In this document: piece by piece, positions 13,870 to 25,200 of the stretch | How the letters are laid out: every line of letters begins with the position of its first letter | Numbering within the stretch: position 1 is the first letter of the stretch | DNA from: Epichloe hybrida | Taxonomy: Eukaryota; Ascomycota; Sordariomycetes; Hypocreales; Clavicipitaceae | NCBI GenBank assembly: GCA_019022495.1 | Contig: JAFEKR010000003.1 | Span: 1,054,001 to 1,118,000, forward strand | Direction: 5' to 3' | DNA length: 64,000 nucleotides | Notes under the pieces: model-generated | The model's input: the letters and a program-made list of their open reading frames with translations, nothing else | Databases searched by the model: none | What the model was told of the DNA's origin: nothing | Position numbers and translations under genes: made by a program

Positions 13870-15250
13870 AAACACTATATAGAAAGTTATAAACACTAGG
13901 ATTTTATAAATTATATAATTCTTTTATAATACTATAAGACTAGTGGAGTAATAGGCTACTAGGTATAATATACTATCTAGCCCTAATTATAAGAGGTAAC
14001 TACTAAGGGCTATTCCTAAGTAGTTAGCCTTTACTACTATAAGGTAGTCTAGATCCTATTATGCTAAGATAGGATATATAATAAAAGTATTCTTTAGCCT
14101 TTTAAAAGCCTTATTCTTCTCTAGTTTCTAGTAAAATAAAGTATTTCTCTTAGTAAGATAAATAAGGGGGGCTACTAACTTAGAGAAGTTACTAATAAAG
14201 TTATAATAAAAGTTTATAAACCCTAAGAAGCTTTAGACTTCCCTATAGCTTTAAAGGTGTTACTTATTCCCTTATAGCTACTACCTTTATAGGATTAGGA
14301 TAAATTAAGTGTTTTACTATAATAATATATTCTAGGTATTAGACCTCTTTAATAGTAAATATAGACTTATTAATATTAAGATATAGTCCTATAAAATATA
14401 AGTATCTTAATATTAATTATACCTTTACTATATAGTCCTTTCTTAATCCCCTAGAGTAAACTAGAATATTATTAAGGTAAGCTATTATAAAGTCCCCTAA
14501 TATATTCCCTAAGGATTTATTAATATACTATTAGAAGGTTACTAGTGCACTTACTAGGCTAAATAGATAAACTAACTATTTAAATAGTCTAAACCTAGTG
14601 TAAAAGGTAGTGAGGTACTCCTTACCCTTAGCTATCTATAGTTTATAAAATACTATATAAATATTTACCTTTATAAACTAATATACCTAGGAGAGGGAGT
14701 GTAGTGTTTTCTTAATTAATAGAAGTAAATATTAATTCTATACTATAATCTTATTAAGTATATAATAGTCTATATAAAACTACTATCCCTTATTTACTTT
14801 CTTTATAAGGAGAATAAGGGCTATAGCTAATAAGAAGCTAGCATAAATCTAGCCCTTATCTATTAGATTTGTTATCTAGTAATAAACCTCTAATAACTAA
14901 TCCCTTAGTATATTATATAGTGGGCCTTATAGGAGTGTTAGTTTAGATTCATCTAGATTCCTATATAAATGTATATAATAATTAAGGGAACCCTTATATA
15001 GGGGAAGGCTATTAGCTTTAGCCTTATTAAAAAGATTTATAAAGTTTGCTAATTCCCTTAGTAATATAGCTATATTAAAGCTATCTAGTTTTATTTTAGG
15101 TGCTATAATTTATAGTATTATTATTATTTCTTTAAGGCTTATAGCTATAAACCTTATTATAGTATCCCTTATCTTTTATGCTTATTACACCTTAGCTATA
15201 TATAAGAAGCTAATAATCCCTTATACTAGGGCTTTCTCCCTATACTTAGT
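13870..15250 (-). pseudogene. G2 pol fragment: reverse transcriptase and start of RNase H
   Basis: Read on the minus strand from about 15,130, the translation gives a typical Gypsy RT: LPLYKGSLNYYIHL, then PLYNILRDQLLEVYYQI, then LILLIKKVNKGQQFYIDY. The catalytic motif is AYLNNILVY, with both Asp of YxDD changed to Asn (codons at 14,468-14,473). The RNase H segment (VAYYSTSLIVL) occurs at about 13,990-13,930, and the frame ends there. Stops are RIP-type. It is a clear family match by motif order but cannot be functional. Confidence 0.75.
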
Positions 15251-17039
15251 AGCTTCTAAAACATAAAGGACCTTTACTACACTAATTACTAGTTACTATT
15301 TTACTACGTAAATTATAATATTATAGTACTTTAGCTATAGTATACTAAAGATAATATCCTAGGTAAGACCTAGGATAATATATAAGTATACTAATAACTC
15401 TTACCTATTAATATTAATACTAGCTTATACTATATAAGTAATAAAGAAGGACTTCTCTCTTTATTACCTCTCTTTTCTCTTTGTTTTTACTATAGTATAT
15501 ACTTACCTTTATTTTAGTAGTTATATAAGCTCTAGGCTAAGCTATCTTACTACTAATTTGCTAATAGCATTATAGTAATTATAGCTATAATTAATCTAGA
15601 TATTAATATAAAAATATATATTAAAGAGTACTAGGATTAAGAAAGGTAATTAGTCTATATATTAATTTATATCTCTATCTATATTTATAAACTAGCTATA
15701 CTTATCTAAATCTATAGCTACTAGCTAGCCCCTCTACCCTTATATAAGACTTTACTTAAAGGCTACTTATTTTCTAAGGAGTTTATAGTAACTTTCTTAT
15801 TTATGCTTTTTATATTTACCTTATATAAGTTAATCTAGACCTTAGGTTAGTAAGGTAGGAGGAAGGTGTATTCTTAGATATAATAGTCTTTAGATTTATA
15901 ATATAAGTAGCACCCCTTTTAGTAGTATTTAGCTAGTTTTACCTAAGTTACTTACTTAGCCCTTAGCTAATTTATATTTCTCTTTAGGCCCTTATCCTTC
16001 TTATCTAGCTTATTTTACTTACCTTATTAAGTTATTATAGTATATACTTCTATTATAAGTGTATTACTATTATAGTCTATTTATTAGGGGGTAGGTTAGC
16101 CTAGCTAGGGTTTATATTAGTTCTAAAACTTCTTCTCTAAAGTATAAGATTTAATATTAACTATAATACTATAATACTAAGTAACTATAATATAGTATTT
16201 TATTTAGCTTATCCCCTTACTAATAGATATTTCTCTTATATACTTATTAAGTATATATTAAAGCTTAGCTAGCTTAATATCCTTAGTCTAATAAGTCCCC
16301 CTTACTAAGGAGAGTTTCTATTTAAAATAAATAAAAAATATAGTAAATAGCTTTCTTATCCCTTATTCTATCTAGTTAAGTTCTATAAGGGCTATCTCTT
16401 ACTTATAAGGATTTATATAAAGTATTTCTAAGTAAGTTAGGAAAGCTATAGGGTTATAGTTATTTATATAGCTTATCTTAAAGAATAATATAATCTAAGC
16501 CTAAACCTTAGGTAATAGGTTCTAGTAAATAAATACCTATTAGTTTTTATTAGACTTAATAAAGTCCTTATTTACCTTTAACTTATATTTTATTAGGAAC
16601 TTCTAGGTAATAAATATAGCCTTATTACTATTATATAAGTTACCTATAGGAATTAGTTTTTAGCGGATTTATAATATAAGGGATAGTAAGGCTAGCCCCT
16701 AAAGTAAAATATAATCTAGATTAATTCTAGTAAGGTTTATTAGGGCGTTTAGTAGGAAGTTTTATTATATTACTAATTCTAGGTTTATATATATATATTA
16801 TTATAGACTCTTAATTACCCTTACTTACTATGCTAGTATTAGTTAAAGTGTCTTAAACTAGGTATTCTAGGCTTCTAGTGGTACTATAGCTTTAGATAGG
16901 GGGGTGTAAGTCCCTTAGCTAGGTAGGTTATAAGGCTAAAGCGTGTCTATTAGGTTTATTATTATTTTCTTTATTTCTTTTAGTAGCTTTCTTTTTAAAC
17001 TAAAGGAAGTCTTTTAATTATTATAGACTAGCCCCTAGG
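15250..17039 (-). pseudogene. G2 gag/protease region, heavily RIPed
   Basis: Minus-strand sequence upstream of the RT and downstream of the LTR. Short stretches resemble a Gypsy capsid protein, but stops are frequent and I could not delimit protease or zinc knuckle. It is assigned by position between the 5' LTR and RT. Confidence 0.45.
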
Positions 17040-17237
17040 TAGCTATAATAAAGTATTAATATAGTATTAAGAGACTTAAGGAAAAGAAGGGAAAGGAGAA
17101 AAGGCTATCCCTAGTAGTACCTCTTATACCCCCTTAGCTCCTTATATAAGCCCCCTTTTCCTTACCTTACCTATTCCTGCTTGCCCTTACCCTTCCTGCT
17201 GTATGGAAAATGCTTAGGCAAAGCCTAAGCCCTTACA
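17040..17237 (-). repeat. G2 5' LTR (minus orientation)
   Basis: Read on the minus strand it opens TGTAAGGGCTTAGGC and at once forms a hairpin (GCTTAGGC, three-base loop, GCCTAAGC at 17,211-17,229). A TATA-like CTTATATAAGG follows near 17,140. The TG start abuts resumed LINE-A sequence exactly. The inner end is uncertain, and no second LTR remains for comparison. Confidence 0.55.
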
Positions 17238-18212
17238 AAGGGAGTAAATATTAACTTCTTATAGCTTTACTAGTAACTAGTTAGTCCCTCCCTAGGCTAA
17301 CTATAACCTTACTTTATATTTCTTATTTATATATACTATATTATATTTATTATAATATATAAGTTAGAACTAGGTAAGGCCTAGTACTAGGGGCTATAGG
17401 TTTCTTATATATTCCTATTCTTAGATTATAATTATGTTTATATTAGTCTAGTAATAGAGTATTATATATACTAGTTTATTCTTCTTATTTATATTTTAGA
17501 AAAGGACTTATAATATTATTATATTAATTAAGGGGGTTATTAGTTACTACTATCTTATGCTAGCTTTATTCTAGCTTTAAGTTACTTTATATACTATCTA
17601 ATGCTTCCTAATCTTAGTTATTTAGTGCTTTATTTTATATTTATAAGGTATTCTCTCTTTTTACTTACTATAATAATCGGTTTTACTACTATACTAGTTC
17701 TCTTATAAGGTATAGTTAAGTCTTTACTTAGGGAGTAAGTAGTAAAGCAAGAGAGCTATTTAAGATATCTTACTTTAGTAGTATTTTATTTCTCTTTTAG
17801 GATAAAATAATCCCTTAACTAAGCTAAGTATAGTTTAAAGTATAAAATATAGTTTTCCTTTACTTATTTATCTTTTATAAGGTAAAAGGACTTTTTATCC
17901 TTATAATAGCTAGCTTTATACTTACTATACCTTAGTATTACCTTATAAAACTTAGTTATATAGCTAGTTTAAAAGTAATTATAGTATTATTAAGGTTATA
18001 AGGTCTTATTATATAGTTTAGTTTAGAAAAGCTTTACTTTAAAGACTATACTATCTTAGTATATTTTATTAGTATCTTTTACTTTAGCTAGGCCTAGTAT
18101 TAAAGTAGTTCTTTAAGTGCCTTTACCCTAGGGTTATCTTACTATTACCTTTACTATATTTACTTTATTAGCTTTTTTAATTTCTATTACTAAGTTCTTA
18201 AAAGATATATAT
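17238..18212 (-). mobile_element. LINE-A, segment 2 (ORF1 C-terminal part to start of endonuclease)
   Basis: Reverse complement of LINE-B about 47,665-48,627, colinear and heavily RIPed. It includes the CCHC-knuckle part of ORF1 and the start of ORF2. The last five bases (18,208-18,212, TATAT) are the target-site duplication of G3. The LINE resumes after G3 at 35,861 with the next base pair of the same LINE sequence, which proves that G3 inserted into LINE-A. Confidence 0.85.
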
Positions 18213-18448
18213 TGTTATGGACTCGAGCTGTGAGCTCGGGTTAAGTCTGGCTCCGGAAAGTCTCCGGAAAGTATGCGTACTTAGTGCGGCTAGGTTAGGG
18301 CTCTACACAGACCGTGCACGGACCGCGCATAAGGGGCTATATATCCAGATGCTATGTAACCACTAGTATAATTCCTTTCTTCTTCTATAAGAATAATATT
18401 CTTATTCTAAACGCTTATATATAGTAGCTATAAGGCTAGTTTATAATA
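18213..18448 (+). repeat. G3 5' LTR
   Basis: Starts TGTTATGGACTCGAG and ends with the RIPed form of GTTCATAACA. Compared with the 3' LTR, the outer (left) ~150 bp keeps nearly all C and G while the inner ~90 bp is mutated (for example GTTTATAATA against GTTCATAACA). The 5-bp TSD TATAT lies directly before it. Confidence 0.9.
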
Positions 18449-18986
18449 TATATTATTCTTTACTATAGAAATAACTTAGCTAAAGGATATGTTATTACCG
18501 CTAGATATAATAGACACTAATAAGTTAGTACTCTTATAATAATAGGTCTAGGAGTAAGTAGTATAAATCTAGTACTTAGCTAATTTATAAAATGTAGCAC
18601 CTATACTAACTTAGATTAAGTAAAAACCCTTACCTATAAGCCCCCCCTTTAATAGTAATAAGGTCTTATTTATAGCTTAGAAAGGCCTTATAACTTATAA
18701 GCTACTAGTAGATAGGGAGTTTATTAGTAGTAATTAGGATTAGTAGTGCTTTATTTACTAGAACCTATTACCTAAGGTCTAAGTATAAGTTATACCTTTC
18801 TTTAAGAAAGGCTACCTAGAGAACTTTTATTCTTCTAGACTTCTAGACTATTTAGGGGAGATATTTAATAACCCTTACTACTAGGAAATAGTAATTATAG
18901 AACTTAACTAGTTAATATAATAATAGAATAAGAGGTTTAGTAACTTCTATATTTGCTTTAAATAGAAGCTAGCCTTAGCTAGGGGG
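18449..18986 (+). pseudogene. G3 gag fragment, interrupted by L2
   Basis: The plus-strand translation contains LDYLGEIFNNPYYQ followed by an ELN...NKRFSNFYICFKQKLALA stretch, which is the capsid-domain pattern of fungal Gypsy gag proteins. It ends at the first base of the L2 5' LTR. The remaining C-terminal part of gag is not found on the other side of L2. Stops are RIP-type. Confidence 0.6.
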
Positions 18987-19230
18987 TGTGTGGCTAGGAA
19001 TATGACCCCTAGAGACCTCTCTCACAAGACCTCTAGCCCCTTGGACCTCGGATCTATCGGATTGTCAGATCAATTCAACCACATTGGATCCGGCCTAGCC
19101 CCTAACCCCCTAGCTAGATAAAAACCCTAGATTCCCTCCCTTTTGATAGAAAATTAACTCTCCCTTCGTTGCCTTTAGCTTGGATTGTTTAAATCGAGAT
19201 TTTACCTATGTTTTCCTAAGATAAATATAA
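18987..19230 (+). repeat. L2 5' LTR
   Basis: Begins TGTGTGGCTAGGAATATG. A TATA-like GATAAAAACC lies near 19,117. It matches the right copy almost base for base; the few differences visible are transitions in which this copy carries T/A (e.g. TTTAGCTTGG against TTTGGCTTGG), mostly in the inner half. Confidence 0.75.
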
Positions 19231-20150
19231 GCTTATTTGAGATTATTTGAGATTATCTAGCTGCCTAGCTAGGCAGCTTTTCCTAGCTTCGATCCTCGCG
19301 ATGAATCGCAAATATCGCAGACCTAGATCCCGATATCTAGGTTCAATTTCTGATATCGTTGAATTCGTCAATACCGTCAATTTCGTTATTTTCGTCATCT
19401 TCATCGGCATCATCGTTATTATCAAATCCCTCTTTTCCGTTGTTTTAGGGTGGTTGTTTTGCCCTAACAAAAATGGTGGAGAAACGGGGAATAGTCCTAT
19501 TAGACCTCTCGCCGTTGGATTCGATGATAAATCCCTCCTAACATTGCCTCTACGATTATCCCCTCTGGTTATCCCCTTGTACGATTATTATAATCGTTAG
19601 CTACTTCTTACATCTTTTCCTTTCAATCCGGGTCAGCTAGATCGGATCCCTTCATTCCGATCAATTAATCTAGGTCATCTGACTAGCCTAACATCGTCAA
19701 AATCATCAGATTAGTCAGATTGATTGATCGGGACCTCTACGACCTTTTTCCCCTTTGATCCGGGTTAGCTAGATCGAATCCCTTCGTTCCGATCAATTGA
19801 TCTAGGTCATCTGACTAGTCTGATATCGTCAAAATCATCAGATTCGTCAGATTGATTGATCGGGACCGCTACAACCTTTTTTTTTTCTTGTGGCCTAGAC
19901 CTTCCTTTCTATCTTTGACCTTTTCTTCCGATTTTCAACCTTCTTTTCTAATCTTCGACCTTTTCTTCCGATTTTCGACCTTCTTTTCTAATTTTCAACC
20001 TTCTAACCTGCCCTAGCTAGCTCGCTAGCTAGCCCGAATCGATTTAATACCCTAGTTTTGCTTAGCTATCCGTTGGGGAGGCAAGCAGCTAGACCTTCGA
20101 ATTCGATCTTTAATAAATCGGGTCTTTTCATTAATTAATTAATCTATTGT
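19231..20150. other. L2 leader: palindrome, 133-bp direct repeat, pyrimidine-rich repeats; no supported gene
   Basis: A perfect 16-bp palindrome (CTGCCTAGCTAGGCAG, 19,261-19,276) sits 30 bp after the LTR. A ~133-bp unit occurs twice in tandem (from 19,619 and from 19,752). A pyrimidine-rich tract of ~20-bp units built on TTTTCTTCCGATTTTC/CGACC spans about 19,902-20,008. Overlapping open frames exist on both strands (19,247-19,600 plus, 19,243-19,470 minus), but they arise from simple TCGT/ATC-rich sequence and have no family resemblance. CG dinucleotides are common here, unlike the surroundings. Confidence 0.6.
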
Positions 20151-21223
20151 CTAACGAGGCCTCCGACCGTTGAAGACCTCTCTGACTAATGATTCCTCTG
20201 ACTTTTAAAGGGGAATCTGACTGTTAGAAGGTTTGCTAAAGGGGTCTTTACTAATCGAAAAGGTCTCTTTTTAATAGATTAATCAATCAGACTATCTAAT
20301 AAGACCTCTAACTGTTAAAGACCTTTCTAACTAATGATTTCTCTAATAATTAAAGAGGAATCTAACTGTCAGAAGGTCTGCTAAAGGGGTCTCTGCTATT
20401 AATAAGACCTCTTATTACGGATTGATTGATTTGCTAATTAACGAGGCCTCCGACCGTTAAAGACCTCTCTGACTAACGATTCCTCTGATAATTGATAAGG
20501 AATCTGATTGTTAGAAGGTCTGCTAAAGGGGTCTCTGCCGATTGAAAGGGTCCCTTTCCATCAGATCAATTGATCTATCGTCTGACGAGGCCTCTGACTA
20601 TTAAAGACCTCTCTGACTAATAATTTCCCTAACTTTTGAAGGGGAATCTGATGTTAGAAGGTCTGCTAAAGGGGTCTCTGCCAATCGAAAAGGTCTCTTT
20701 TCATTAGATTAATCAATCAGACCGTCTGATAAGACCTCCGACCGTTAAAGACCTTTCTAACTAATAATTTCTCTAATAATTAAAGAGGAATCTGACTATC
20801 AGAAGGTCTGCTAAAGGGGTCTCTGCCGTTAATAAGACCTCTTATTACGAATTAATTAATCTGCTAATTAACAAGGCCTCCGACCGTTAAAGACCTCTCT
20901 GACTAATAATTCCTCTAACAATTAACGAGGAATTTGATTGTTAGAAGGTCTGCTAAAGGGGTCTCTGCTAATTGAAAGGGTCCCTTTCCATTAGATCAAT
21001 TAATCTATCGTCTAACAAGGCCTCTGACCATTAAAGACCTCTCTAACTAATAATTTCCCTGACTTTTGAAGGGGAATCTAATGTTAGAAGGTCTGCTAAA
21101 GGGGTCTCTGCTAATTAAAAAGGTCTTTTTTCATTAGATTAATCAATCAGACTGTCTAATAAGACCTCTGACTATTAAAGACCTCTCTAACTAATGATTT
21201 CTCTAATGATTAAAGAGGAATCT
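20151..21223. repeat. L2 satellite array, left block (about 7.5 monomers of ~143 bp; 430-bp higher-order unit)
   Basis: Monomers start with a GAGGCCTCC/AAGACCTCT-like box at about 20,156, 20,301, 20,443, 20,587, 20,731, 20,873, 21,017 and 21,161, with spacing 142-145 bp. Each includes GAAGGTCTGCTAAAGGGGTC. Three monomer types alternate: one contains AATAAGACCTCTTATTACG, one GAAAGGGTCCCTTTCC and one GACTTTTGAAGGGG. Like types are 430 bp apart (20,301, 20,731, 21,161), a higher-order repeat. The array is cut at the E0 insertion, AATCT duplicated. Confidence 0.85.
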
Positions 21224-22047
21224 TGTTAAAAATAAGACCTATTTTTAGCCCTTTTCTAGTTAAAGAACCTTCTTATTACTAGCTTGCTTTGCAAGTCTGA
21301 CAGCTGCACTGCAGCTGTCAACGGTCGCGAGGGCAGCTATTAATGGCTGCGTCGCAGCTGTCAACAGCTGCGACCGACCATGTGGATGACTAATTAGTCA
21401 ATTGCGTTGTGGCTGCAAGTGTGGCTACAACTACGCCACTAGTAATTAGGTAAGCTAGGGTGACGTAAGCTAGGGTGACGTAAGCAGGTTACCCTACACA
21501 TAACTTACCCTATAGCTATCTTTGACAACGATTTTCTCTTTATCTAGAGGTCATACAAAAGTTTCACATATAGCAAATTAAAGCTTAAAGATAGGGCTTT
21601 CTCTTTATATAAAGTTATTTTTTGGACCAAAAGTTAGTGTATACGGGTTGCTAGCTAGTATGGTGGTGAGTTGATTTTTTAGTTTTTGCATACAAATGAA
21701 TTTTACGGAAAATCAAAAGTGGCCTGTAAGACCCCGTTAGCGGCCCGGATTCACTAATACAGTTGGTAGGTCTATGAGAGGAAGAAGATCTTTTTAACTA
21801 GCTAGATAGCTAGTCCTCTCAACTAACAACAGCCGCATTGCCCGTACAACGTATCTAAAATCAATTCTATTGCTCTATAAGATATCATAAAAGTGATCTA
21901 AATTAAATTCTATTAGTTGATAACTGCCATAACCTTCCGTTGCGTTACGTTGATTGATTCAACGTTGCAGCCCTATTGGTCCCCGACTATAGAGCTTGCA
22001 CCTGTACAGCTGTTACCAGCTGGCAACTAGCTCCCTACATTTCAATA
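21224..22047 (+). repeat. E0 5' LTR
   Basis: 824 bp, TG start. Two strong inverted repeats lie near the 5' end: 10-bp arms around a single C at 21,299-21,319 (arms GACAGCTGCA / TGCAGCTGTC), and 11-bp arms at 21,351-21,374 (GTCGCAGCTGT / ACAGCTGCGAC). They would form stable hairpins. A short tandem GGGTGACGTAAGCTA repeat lies at about 21,456-21,486. Differences from the 3' LTR are transitions. Confidence 0.92.
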
Positions 22048-22060
22048 GGTTATGAGCCTG
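22048..22060 (+). promoter_or_regulatory. E0 primer-binding site (initiator tRNA-Met anticodon-arm type)
   Basis: GGTTATGAGCC directly follows the LTR. It is complementary to the anticodon stem-loop of eukaryotic initiator tRNA-Met (GGCTCATAACC), the half-tRNA priming known from Drosophila copia and many fungal Copia elements. Confidence 0.75.
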
Positions 22061-22104
22061 GTTCTATCACTATAGATTCCTTTTAGGTCACTTTGTGTAC
22101 AATT

Positions 22105-22259
22105 ACAGAAGACTTCCCTTCTATAAAAAAGGAAGGACCTGCGAGAAAGAAGCTTTTCCTTTCTATAAAAAGGAATCAATTGTGGCTACAGAAGACTTCC
22201 CTTCTATAAAAAAGGAAGGACCCGCGAGATAAAAGCTTTTCCCTTCTATAAAAAGGAAA
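22105..22259 (+). repeat. E0 leader direct repeat (2 x ~83 bp)
   Basis: ACAGAAGACTTCCC begins at 22,105 and again at 22,188. Each unit carries two CTTCTATAAAAAAGGAA-like segments. The repeat lies just upstream of the Gag start and may be part of the RNA leader or the packaging region. Confidence 0.75.
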
Positions 22260-25200
22260 ATGGATACTAAAGGAAAGGGAAAGGGACCTGTTATCCCTGA
22301 CCCTAGTGCGCAAGAGGTTCTAAATAACTAGCTAAAAGAGCAGGCTATTAAGCAACAAGCAACTATAGACTAGTTATTAGAGAAGCTAGAAAGCCTATCT
22401 ATAACTATAAATAGTCGTATAGAGGGTGTGGAATCTGATAAGCCCGCTAGTCAGCAGCAAGATCAGCAGCCTATTCAAGAAAATCAAGCTAAATCTAGCT
22501 CTGTACAAGCAACCTTTAATAATTTAATTATTAAGGAATTTAATAAAAGGGTTTATAGTTTTCCAGAGACTACTAGGCTTAAAGGAGCCGAAAATTTCGA
22601 ACAATGGAAATAAGCCCTAACTATCTAATTTAGAGCTTTAGGTATGCCTAATTTTCTAGATAATCCGGAGAGTTCTAGGGCGCTAGGGGATCTAGATCAA
22701 GCTATTATCCTTATGTTACTAAGGGATAGTTGTACGGAAGGACCCTAAGCCGCTATAACTTGGCAAAAATCACCTGAAGAAGCCTATAATTTACTTGTAA
22801 GGTAATATTCACATAGCGTTAAAATCCAGAGGGGGTCCCTATATTTAGAATTTTATAACCTGAATTTTTAAGAGTTTAAGGGGACTCTAGAGTCCTTTAA
22901 TACAGTCTTTAATAATCTACTAGCTAGATTATTGATTTTAGGGGTCCTGATTGCTCCGATAGATCAGGTTAATTAATATCTTCAATCCCTAAAATCAACC
23001 TTCCCTTAGTGGGCTGAGAGGCAACGATTCAGCATGCGCACGAATAGGGCTATAGGGGCTCCCCTAGAAGCCCTAAATCTTTAATTTTTAATGGCAGACC
23101 TTCTAGCAGAACAGAGGGATAAGTTATCTATGGTATCCAAAGCCCTGAATTATAGGGCTAAAAACCTTGAAAAGGGTGCCAAAGAAAAAGAAAAGGCCCC
23201 TAAGGATCAGAAGAAGAAAGGAGGCTCTGAAGAAAATAAGGGCTCTTCTAATTCTAATTCTTCTTCTAATAAGAAGAAAAAGAAGAAGCAAAAAGGTTAA
23301 AAATCAGATAAAAAGGATAATAAAGAGACCTCTGGAGAGGGATCTTTTATGCTAGGAAATTACAACCTTTCTAACGGTGCTCTTAAACCGTACAAGAAGC
23401 CTAGCCTTTATAAGACTAGTTATAAGAGCTCTAGTGATAGTAGCTCTAATTCTAGCTCTTCTGAATTGGATGATGATGAAAATCAAGAAATTAAAACCTT
23501 AAATGGTTTTAATTATTACAGCAAAGACATGAAAAAGGCCCTATTATATGATACAGGTTTAACTGTATATATTGTTAATTCTAGGGAGGTCTTTAGGGAT
23601 TATACCCCCTATAAAAAGGGGGAATCCGACCCTATTATAACTGGTGGTGGCCCTATTTATGCTAAGGGTCACGGTAGTGCTGTTTTTGAGGTCCTATATT
23701 AGAAAAATCCAGCTAAATATAGGACCTTAGTGCTTAAAGATGCGCTATATTTTCCTTAGCTTGATGTTAATATAGTTAGTGGACTTACGCACTATATATC
23801 TGGTGGTTGCCTTATAAAAAACCTACTTTATCTTAAAGATAGGTCTCTTATTGCAACCTTAGATATAGAAAAACATGGTTTTTTCTTCCACGTTAAAAAC
23901 CAATCTACGCCTAAGTTATCTAAAGGGCCCTGTAATAATTCGCATTATATCCGACCTTTTACCTACGCCGCTTTTAAGGGTTATAGTAATCCGATTAGCT
24001 ACCCTATAGAGGTTCAAATTCCCTCTAAAAAGCCGGATTGGGCTTCTGATTTAGACGAAATCGACGAAAATGATGATGATATTGAAGAAATCGTACGGGA
24101 TGATTTAGGGGAATTAGTCCCTTCTTCTTCGCCTATAGCCCCAGGTTGGGTCCCTTATAAATCTAAGGAAATAGATTTAGGGGTGTTAGAGGGCCCTAGT
24201 GGAGGAAAAGGGTCCCTAATACCTCTCCAAGAGGCCTGTGGTTCTCAAGGGGCCTAGCAGAGGACTAGTGAAGAGGGCCCTAGTCTAGATCCTAATTCAG
24301 ACCCTAAGGATCTTCAACATTAATGGTTGTTAGAACTAGCTGGCCTATGGCATGTACGATTAGGGCACCTAGGTCTTCCTTTGCTAAAGAAAACTAGCCT
24401 TATAACTAAAGGAATCCCTGATTTTTCTAAAATTAAGGATAAGGATTTTAGATGTATTGCTTGTGATCAATCTAAGGCAGTTAGAAGACCCAGGAAATTA
24501 GCTATCCCTGACCCCCCAAGAGCTCTAGATCGAATAGAGGGGGATACGCTAAAAATCAGTCCTACGCCGTACAATAAACAGTCAATTTGTTTATTTTTAG
24601 TTGATCGAAAGACTAGATATAAGTGGGTTATCTTATTACCTAATAAGGAAGGCCCAACTGTTTATAAGGCTATCAAAGGCTTCTTCAGAGGGCTTAAAAA
24701 TCAACTAGGTTAATATCCTAGGCACCTTCACTTCGATGGGGGCCAGGAAATCGATTCTAGTTGTTAAGCTTGGTTGAATTCTAAAGGGATCAAATTTACG
24801 ACTTCTAGTCCCTATATCCATGAGCAAAATGGATTAGCAGAACGTTCAATTCGTACTATTCTAGATTGATTAAGGGCTACTATCCAGTGGGTAAAATTAC
24901 CGTTATTTTTATGGTGTTTTGTATTACCTGTAGTTGTTAACCTAGTTAATATAACTACTAATACCACTAAGGATGAAAGCCCTGAACAGCTGCTATCTAG
25001 GGAGCTAAATCAGCCTTATATAACTGATATTAGCAGTATTAGAGCTATAGGATCTCACTGTGAGATTCTAATCCCCCTGGAAAAACAACCTAAAGCCCAG
25101 AAGTTAGCAGCTAGGACTATCCCTAGAAGACTTTTAGCTACACTAGGTTCTAACACCTACCTAGTGTACATCCCCTCTAAAAGGCTAGTTACAAAGACTA

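Larger units (their letters stand above)
4033..13870 (+). mobile_element. G1: chromodomain Gypsy (Ty3-like) LTR retrotransposon with an additional downstream frame
   Basis: The element contains a gag-like frame, a pol frame with protease, RT, RNase H, integrase and chromodomain, a non-coding spacer, and then a third long frame. It begins with TGTTACG directly at the LINE-A break, which fits an LTR start, but I could not find a matching second LTR or a TSD, so the borders are inferred. RIP is clear but milder than in LINE-A: CA and TG still occur and some codons survive. The right edge is set by where minus-strand Gypsy G2 coding sequence takes over, at about 13,870. Confidence 0.7.
13870..17237 (-). 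mobile_element. G2: truncated Gypsy LTR retrotransposon
   Basis: This is minus-strand Gypsy with its 5' LTR at the right (about 17,040-17,237), then gag, protease and RT, ending inside RNase H at about 13,870 against G1. Integrase and the 3' LTR are missing. The right border abuts LINE-A at 17,238. Because the other border is lost, no TSD can be checked. RIP is strong in the coding part, whereas the outer ~70 bp of the LTR (17,165-17,237) keeps CA/TG-rich sequence. Confidence 0.75.

Noticed and set aside
19243..19600. Overlapping open frames on both strands (117 and 75 codons) in the L2 leader, one with a hydrophobic stretch
   Set aside because: They derive from simple TCGT/ATC-rich repeats in a non-RIPed leader, have no conserved motif, and start only at non-ATG codons or inside repeats.
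23167..23355. Second plus-strand ORF of 62 codons, Lys/Arg-rich
   Set aside because: Out-of-frame reading of the basic tract of E0 Gag.
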